Assembly: GCA_949987565.1 (NCBI GenBank)
Contig: OX465103.1
Span: forward strand, 9,809,149 to 9,873,148
Reading direction: 5' to 3'
Source: Luidia sarsii
Taxonomy: Eukaryota; Echinodermata; Asteroidea; Paxillosida; Luidiidae
Length of the DNA: 64,000 bases
Under the pieces are notes generated by a model. It worked only from the letters and a program-made list of their open reading frames with translations, searched no databases and had not been told where the DNA came from. Position numbers and translations under genes: made by a program. Below, piece after piece: positions 12,501-21,500 of this stretch. Position 1 is the stretch's first letter. Each line of letters begins with the position of its first letter.

Positions 12501-15500
12501 GCATTATTCATAGAAAACCCCTCAAGAATTATTCAAGAGGTCACGTGATGAATAAATTTCCATATTTTGTTGCTGTAGGTGTGCCATTGCTTCTCTACTG
12601 ACCGTGGTTATGGTCTGCCAGGACAACCTGGCCTATCTGACAGAGTGAGTATAAGTCCTGAACACATGGTGGTAGACTGCCAGCCAAGGTTGACATTAGA
12701 ACTGGGAGAGGTGACTAGTCTGACGCAAGGCATTAGCCTCAGTTCTATATGTCAGCCAAGGCTGACATATAGAATTGGGAGGGGTGACTAGTCTGGAGCA
12801 AGGCATAAGCCTCCGTCCCTATTAATGGTAGACTACCAACCAAGGCTGACAAATAGAACTTGAAAGGGGTGACTAGTATAAAGCAAGGCATAGACTGCCA
12901 GACAAGACTGATATAATTATAGAACTGGGAAGGGTGACTAGCCTGAAGCAAGGCATAAGCCTCAATCCTTATTGGTGGTACATGTAGACTGCCAGCCAAG
13001 GCTAATACAGCCCCACAACCCCCCCCCCAAAAAAAAAAAAAAAAATCCTGATACACTCTTTGTTAAGTCCAGTCACACAGTACGATGCTTTTTCTTTGAC
13101 AGTATTCTCTTCACACTGATGTCCAAGCTGGTCCAGACTGAGTTGGATGCCGGAAGACCCAAGCAGCTGTTTCGTCGGTGGGTAAATCTCTCTGTCTGAT
13201 CAAGTAGTTGACTACACTTTGGTTAAAAAAAATTCTGCAGATGATGGGATTTGAAGAAGTAATGGATCAGTTGGTGAAGGCAAAATAGTGTGCATTGGTA
13301 TGGCATTGGCATAGCTGCCAACCATTCCTTTTATGGAGGACTCATTCCTCTTTTTGGGGGGAAACATTTATCACTCTTTACAAACTCTTGACAACAGATT
13401 CCGATTTGTGTGTAGTTTGCTCTGTGATTCCTCTTTTTAGCAGAAGTGTTCCTAATCTAAAGATAGGTTGGCAACTGTGGTATGGGCATGTGTTGAGGAA
13501 GGATGATGATTGTGTTTTGAGAAGGGCGTTTGAGTTTGAGGAGGTGGGCCGTCCGAGGAGACGGGGACAACCAAAGAGGACTTGGACGTAGGAAGTAGGA
13601 GGAGGAGAGTAGGAGGGTTGGGCTGAAGAGGGATGATGCGCTAGGGATAGGGTGAGGGAGATTGCTGTGAGTATCAGGTGAATCTGTCCACCCCCTGTTA
13701 ATGGGACCAAACCGGATTGAACATTTTGGATCTACTACATTGTGAATTGGTTCTTGTAATCATAGTCCAATAGTCTGACTTGACAGATGATTTCTTTGTT
13801 TTGGATTTTTCTTGCCAGCACTGAGACCATTCTGGAGAAGCTTCTGTCGAACTGGATCACACTGTGTCTCTATGATTCACTCAAGGTGATATGCAGACCA
13901 GATTCAATTCAAAGTTAACCATTATAGTGATGATCTTAAGACTGGTAGTCGACTTATAATCACAAGGATACTAATGATAGAGCAAAGCAAAGTTGACTGA
14001 AGTTGGATGTGAACCCAGGCCTCTATCTGATGCACCAGAGCTCTAACCACCAGCAATGGGTGTTTAGGATGGATGTTTGGGTACCTGTATATGGTCAAAA
14101 GGAGTAGTACGGTAAATGGGTACCTGTGTGGGATACTGGGTGTCTCTGAGGTGTAAATGGGTACCTGTGTGGGATACTGGTTACTGAGGAGTAAATGGGA
14201 ACTTGTGTGGGATACTGTGTGGGATACTGTCTTGAAACTATTTAAAACTATATCAAGTAGCCAAAGTTGGACATGAACCCAGGCCTCTAACAGAGCTCTA
14301 ACCGCATGAGCTATCCAGCCCTTACTGTAGGTGTAGGGCCTCCCCAATAAGTCATCTAACTTTTGCCGGGGTGGAAGTCAGAAGAATTTAACCATTATCT
14401 GCTGTACATCTCCAGGAGCAGATTTCCCAAAGCCTTACAATACATCATAACTCAACTTCCGATGGATAACCCATCGTAAGCTGTGATAGGCTGTATGGTA
14501 TCTGTGCATTGCTCAATGTCTTGCAATTGAGCGTAGGCTACGACAAGTTTGATGAAAACGATCAGAGGTCTAAGGGATACCTTGAAAGATAACACTAGTG
14601 TGAGAACTAAAAATTAAAAGGGAGTCCTTGACCCTTCTGGGATTTTGTTTTATTTCTTGCCTTTCAGGACCATACGGCCAATCCCCTGTTCATCCTGTAC
14701 CGTGCTATCAAGTGTCACTGTGAGCATGGCCCGGTGGATGTCGTCACTGGCAAAGCCAATTTCACCCTCAGCAATGAAAACCTGCTCACCGAGGATATCG
14801 AGTACATGGAAATGGTTAGAATCATCTTCTCTTTTGAAGCCTTTGAGAAAGGTCCTGCTAGGATTGAAACATCAGGCCCTCCTAATTTTTGATTTCCACC
14901 TTTTGGTCATTTTAGTCAATAAGGAGTTTGCAACTGCATATTGCTTTGATTTTTTGTGTTGAGGAGAATGTAATTCAATGAGGCTTTGCCCTCCTCGACA
15001 TAATAGCACTAAGTGCTGAGTGCTTTGGTTACCACACCAGATACTTTCTGATGGATGGAGGGAACCAGTGTTACCACACCAGATACTGTCTGGTGGATGG
15101 AGGGAACCAGTGCATTGGTTACCACTTCAGATACTGTCTATTTGATGGAGGGAACCAGTGCATTGGTTACCACTCCAGATACTGTCTATTTGATGGAGGG
15201 AACCAGTGCATTGGTTACCACTCCAGATACTGTCTTTTTGATGGAGGGAACCAGTGCATTGGTTACCACACCAGACACTTTTCTTTAGATGGAGGGAACC
15301 AGTGCATTGGTTGACACACCACCAGGCTCTAATTCCACATTACAATTACAATTACATTTATTTTAATGCTGCATAATTGACTATGGAAAGTGATAATATT
15401 AACTCTGAGGTACATGTAATTAATTATTTGAACTGTATACCGGTATATCAAAATTTAGTGGGCCTGACGTTTCGATCCTAGCAGGACCTTTCTCAAAGGC

Positions 15501-18500
15501 AGAGAAAGGTCCTGCTAGGATCGAAACGTCAGGCCCACTAAATTTTGAGATTTGCATTTTGGTAATTTTAGTCAGTAAGCAGTTTGCAACATTTTTGTAT
15601 ATCTCTTTAAACTGTATATCACACACAAAGCATAAGTTACAAGATGGCAGCATCTAGGTCCGGGGCGAAGCATAAGCTTTTGTTCCCTAGCCTTGTGTTG
15701 CCTGGGATGCATCTGTGTGCCTGACCTAACCTTAGTCCCCTTGCTGTACCGCTAGACTCTGTTGGCTGTTGTGAACGACTCCTCTGGTGAAACCAAAGAA
15801 GTCAATGTGCTAGACATTGACAGCATCTCCCAGGTCAAGGAGAAGATTCTGGATGCCATCTATCGCAACCAGAAGTATTCCAAGCGGCCCAGCGCCCAGG
15901 AAGTAGCCCTTGGTGAGCAGGATTCCTCATTCTTACCCGCAAAGGCTCATCAGCCTCAAACTTTCTCTGCTAACTCTTTTAAGAGTGGGATCTCTTTAGT
16001 ACTGCAAGCACAAGTGCTCAAAGTCTCAACGTACGACCTGTTTACTGATGATGACTGAAGCCTACCTGAAACCCTTTTCACACAATTGATTGCTTATGCT
16101 AGAAGGCTGGATCATTTGAGATGCTAAGGTCAGTTGGTCTGTCAGTTGGTCGGTAGGTTGGTCAGTTAATCGGCCGGTCGGTACTCGGTAGGTTAGTTAG
16201 TCAGTTCGTCAATCGGTAGGTTAGTTAGTCAGTTTGTCAGTCGGTCAGTCAGTTGGCCGGTCGATAGGTTGGTTTGTCAGTTGATCGGTTGGTCGGTTGC
16301 TTGGTAGGTTGGTACTATAGATAGGTAGTTAGGTAGGTAGATGTCAGTCAGTCGGTTTGTTGGTTGGTCGGTCAGTCAGTCAGTTGGATGGTCAGTTGGT
16401 AGGTAGGGAGGCAAATTTCATTCAGTCTGTTGGTCACATTGCACTGCTGTGATACAGATGACCCAAATTACTCTATCATTTACCTGATGAGACGCAGCTT
16501 AACTGCTTAATCGTGTTACTGATGTTATCCTGTTTTTATCTTGGAACCAAGATGTCACTGGTCTTTTACTCTCCTTTGATTTACCATTTTTAATGTTAGA
16601 GATAAGAAGTGGCAAGGCAGGTCGTATTGTGCTTCGTGACTTTGACAACACAAATGCAACACTTGATGGTTGGAAACGCACCAACACTCTCCGGTCCTAC
16701 CATGTAAGTATATTGGCTTGGTCAACTCAGGTCCTGTCAAGACCTGGCTGTACCTATATCATACCTCTAGTTCTTGTCAACCAGCAGTGGGTGTTTCTGA
16801 GGCATGTTTGGGTACCTGTAAGAAGGGGGAGTAAATGGGTACCTGTGTGGGATACTGGATGTCTCTGAGAATTAAATGGGTACCTGTGTGGGATGCTGGG
16901 TGTCTCTGAGAAGTAAATGGGTACCTGTGTGGGATGCTGGGTGTCTCAGAGGAGTACAGGTAAATGGATACCTGTGTGGAATATTGGGTGACCATGAGGA
17001 GTAAATGGGTACCTGTGTGGGATACTGGGTGTCTCTGAGAATTAAATGCAAACCGCAAACCCTCCTATATAGTAGACATGTCCTTGTGTTTTGGCTTTCT
17101 ATCCAGGTGTCAAACAGATCCACAGTCTCGCTGATAACGCTGTCAGGGAAGAGCTCTACTCCCCAAAACATGTATTCGTTAGACACAACGCCAGAATCTG
17201 AGACAACCTATGGTACTGTACCCACTCTCTGCCAAACTCACTGCAGCAACAATTTTGTAGTAGTTTTGTTTTCTGGAATATCAGCAAAGAGTGCGTAAAG
17301 GGTCTCTGCAATGAATATCACAGTCAAGCTCATTTTCTGCTGTTATCTAGGGATCTGAAGTGTACAGACATATTGGCAAGCTTTCATTTTCTTAGTGGAG
17401 TTAGAAATTAGTCTTCTTTTTTATCCTTCTAAACATGAGGTGGCCATGGAAGGTCATGTCAGGAACCCACAGTTTAAAAAACATAAGATGAACATTAACT
17501 TTCAAGCTGCAAATTTATCCCTCTGGATTAGGTTTTGATGGGAAAACTCTTTCTCTGAATGATTATGAAACATACATTTTGGCAGTAAATCGACAGGTTT
17601 AGGGATAGGTCTGCAGGAAAAACCAGAAATTTTCTGAAACTTCTTTACACAACCAATTGAGGTTTCTGTTGCATGGTCCTGTGATGACATCACAAATTTG
17701 CTCATGAATTTTGAAATTATCATTAGCGTAAAAACTGAAAACTTTCAAATACACCTTCAGAACGACTGAGAAACATTGCAGAACAGTTCTTGATTTTCGT
17801 AAGTGATAAAAGGTCTATTGCAGAGACCCTTGAAGGGCTGTGTGCCTTTCAGCGGTGCTGTAAGCTGTGACTGCACAGAACAGTATAGAAATGGTCCCAG
17901 TGTAAACCCTGTGGCCAATGGCAAAGATAACTGGACTGGGATTTGAACCCAAGACCGCTGGTTTTGTGTACCTGAGCTATCCAACCCTTATTAGATGGTG
18001 GCCTTCCCAAATAGTCAACTAGTCTTTGCCGGGGTGGGGGCGCCAGTCAGAAGCAATTCAACCATTAACTGCTGTATATCTCCAGGGATCACACCCCGCT
18101 TTCATTCAGATGCAAACATCAACTTGTAAACCTGGCAACAGCAGCTTGGGGACCACACAAAGTGGATGTAGCTCGATACCTCAGATGGGAAGGGCGCCGG
18201 TACGCATGCAAAACCATAGGTCTCAGGTTCCAACTGTCCAATCCCGGTCCAGTCATAGTTTTCTTTGCCATTTTTTTTTTTATTTGTTCAAAAGTTCCCA
18301 GTCAGTTTTACATTTTTTTTTTTTAAAGTGTGGTCCTTATTTGCCTACCTCACTGATTTACAACTCATGAGGGTGCTCTTCATTCTCAGTGGTGTCTTCA
18401 TTGAAATGGCCCGTCCCTTTTTCTTTCCAGTCAACTATGGCTTCAATGGCAAGCCTAAGAATGACCCTGCTTCCAAGCAGCGAAGCAATCGCTACACGGT

Positions 18501-21500
18501 GGTGGAGATAGACGACAGAGAACCAGCCAATGTCTGGCATCTGGTAGGAAGCCATTTTGCAAATCTTCTGTAGAGGTCCTGCTAGCATAAAAACGTTTTG
18601 TAAATGACCTTTCTAGGTTGAATTGGAATGTGAAAGATTTCATTTTCAGTTCAATAGACCGTTTTGGCGATGTCATCACGTGACTTATATTGGGTATTCT
18701 GGTAAGGTCTCGGGTACAAACTCCGGAATATTCTGCATCTATAGATTTTGAGAAAAGAAAAGCCTTGATCAAACTTAGTGCAACAATTATCATGTACTTT
18801 ACTACAGCGGCACTTTGATCTGGGGGCCGCCATGTTGGGTGATTGTTTGTCACCTGACCTACATATACACTGTATAGGGCGCAATCGGTCAATTCAATTA
18901 AATTCAAGTGGATCATTCATTTCCCTATCACAGATAAAGAGAGTGCAACAATGTTTAACAGTTAATATAGGGATAACTATCACATGAAGCACCCAGACAT
19001 GAAGCATACAGCAGGCAGTGATGTGGAGGCAAATCCCAGAAAGCAGAACTTGAGATGGGATGCCTTTAATATGAACACGGGACAGGAAAACAGTCAAACA
19101 AACAGGCCAAAGAAAACTAAGGCCCGATACAACATTGGGAAGATCGAAAAACATTGATGTGCACAGATTTTCTTCTAATTTTCACAGTTTGTAGATGGTC
19201 ATGGTCAAAACCTCATGTTGAAATCTTATGCTGTTTTTGTGTGATTCGTTGAATGCTGCCCCCACAAACAAGCCATTGACTGTTTCTAAATTACCCCACG
19301 GATGTACCTGCACACATGTACGTGTACATTTATACCCAGATCTGTTTTGGTTACGACACAAATCAGTCCTCCATAGTTGATTAAAAACTCATGAGGGTGC
19401 TATTTAAAAATCCAACCAAATCCATTCATCTGCCACAGGTTGGTGCGAAAAGTATGCCTTTTTGGGGGGCCCTTTTCTCAGGTTATTGTTTTATCTAAAG
19501 TCTTCACTGTGTTGTGTTTTGAGTATGTTTAATGGTTTAACATTTCAACTGAGGTAATCTCTCGAGCTATTACCAATGTTGTTTTGGGCCTTTCAGGTGA
19601 AAGTTGAGGATGGAGATGAAGACCTAGGAGACCAGCGTAAGAAGAAGGGACACAACCATCGCAAGTCCATGCTGCCCACCGGCCGGCCAAAGAAACGCTT
19701 CCGAGAAATCTACTTCCCACGCCTCATCAGCACCAAGGTTTGTTTTGACCTGATTGATACCACTGACATGCATTGTCATCGTAGGATGGAAAAGGTTGCC
19801 TTTTTCTTGTCTTGGTCAAAGGGACATTGAGGGTACTACTCGGCAAAAAAGACCAATTGATGAAATGTTACCCAGTGGGTATATATGGGACACTGGGTCT
19901 CTGAGGGGTATGTGGGTACCCGTGTGTATCGTTACTTAGTGGGACATTTGAATGGGTGTGAATGGGTGTACATAGGTGTACATGGGTACGCACCGAGGGA
20001 TTTGGGGTGGCTGTGAGGGCTGAAAGGTGTCAATGAGATATTTCAAGTGTTGTTCAGGGAACCAATTTTTTAAAATCCATTCCGTGTGCTTATCACGTTT
20101 TTGTTGAATCTCATGACAGGGCACCATCCAGGAGTACATTGACAAGATGTTCACGGCCATCTTGGATGCCAACACAGCCCCCAAGACGGTCAAGTACCTG
20201 TTTGACTTCTTTGACAGCCAGGCCATCCGGCATGACCTGGGGGACACTGATGCCATCAAGATATGGAAGGGAAATAGGTGAGTCATTAGGGAAATATGTC
20301 ACTCATGGGTCAAAGTGAGCAGGGAAATAGATGAGGCATTAGGGAAATATGTCACTTAAATGCAAAATATTGATTTCCCTTTTTAATTTTTTTTTTTTTT
20401 AACCTAACTTGTCTAATCTAGCAGGATCTTTCTCAGTACATGTAGATCAAAATATGTTTTATCTTCAGATAAATTTTAAAATATTGGGTTATTTTTTTAT
20501 TATTTTTAATAGTGATATAGTAAAATGTTGCAAGCTGCTTATTGCTTGAAATGACTAAAATGCAAATCTTATATTTGTAGAGAGCCGGCCATTTTGATCC
20601 CAGCAGGACCTTTCCCTGCCTTTGAGAAAGGTCCTGCAAGGATAAAAATGTCAGGGCCTCGAAATTTATGTGATTTTTTTTTTACAATTTAGTTGCATTT
20701 TGAGTTTCCTGTTTTATTTTTGTATCGTAGCCTGTCGCTGCGTTTCTGGTCCAATGTTATCCGCCACACCGATTTCATCTTTGACATCCGACCGTCGAGG
20801 GCGGTAGAGGCCAGCCTGGGTGTCATTGCACAGGCCTTCCACGATGCGCACAATCCAAGTGACCAGAAACTGGGCAAGGTGGGTACTAAGCACGGCCTGG
20901 TGCCGACGAGATGGCTCCTCACAGCCAGGACCGCTGCTAGTGACAACTAGCCCATCGTACTTGTTCCTTTTCAGTTAGGACATTAGGAAAACCAAACAAA
21001 TTCTCACAACCCATGTCTTGTACAGCACTTTGATCTGTTTCTGTAAAGGCGCTTCATCAATGCCCGCCATTACTATTATCACCTTCCATCGTCTAGGACT
21101 CGGACATGAACAAGCTTCTCTTCAACAAAGATCTGCCCAAGATTGGGGAGCGGGTTGATGAGTATTATGAAGGCATCTCCAACCAGACCAGAGTTTCGTC
21201 CAGCCATCTCAACCAGGAACTCAGCCAGATCAGCGAGGTAATAGCCTGCCTCCGCCTCCTCTCATTGCATTGTGTGAAGAGCCGCATGGTCTTACTGTTT
21301 GTGTATTTCTTTGGGAAATGACTCCATTGTACAGGAAATCTACCCACTACCCCTAGTCGGGGGATGTCTTCTAACATAGATTTGGACCCTTTTTCAAAGC
21401 CTGGCTTAGGCTCAGGCTCCGGCTTTTATTTGAAAAACAAACCGACCCAACAATAACAGAACAACAAAGCAACCATACCTTTAGTATCAGTGGCACTAGA

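Noticed and set aside
15051..15314. Repeat-protein-like ORF (DGGNQCIGYH)
   Set aside because: 48-bp minisatellite within a plexin intron; flanking exons join without it.
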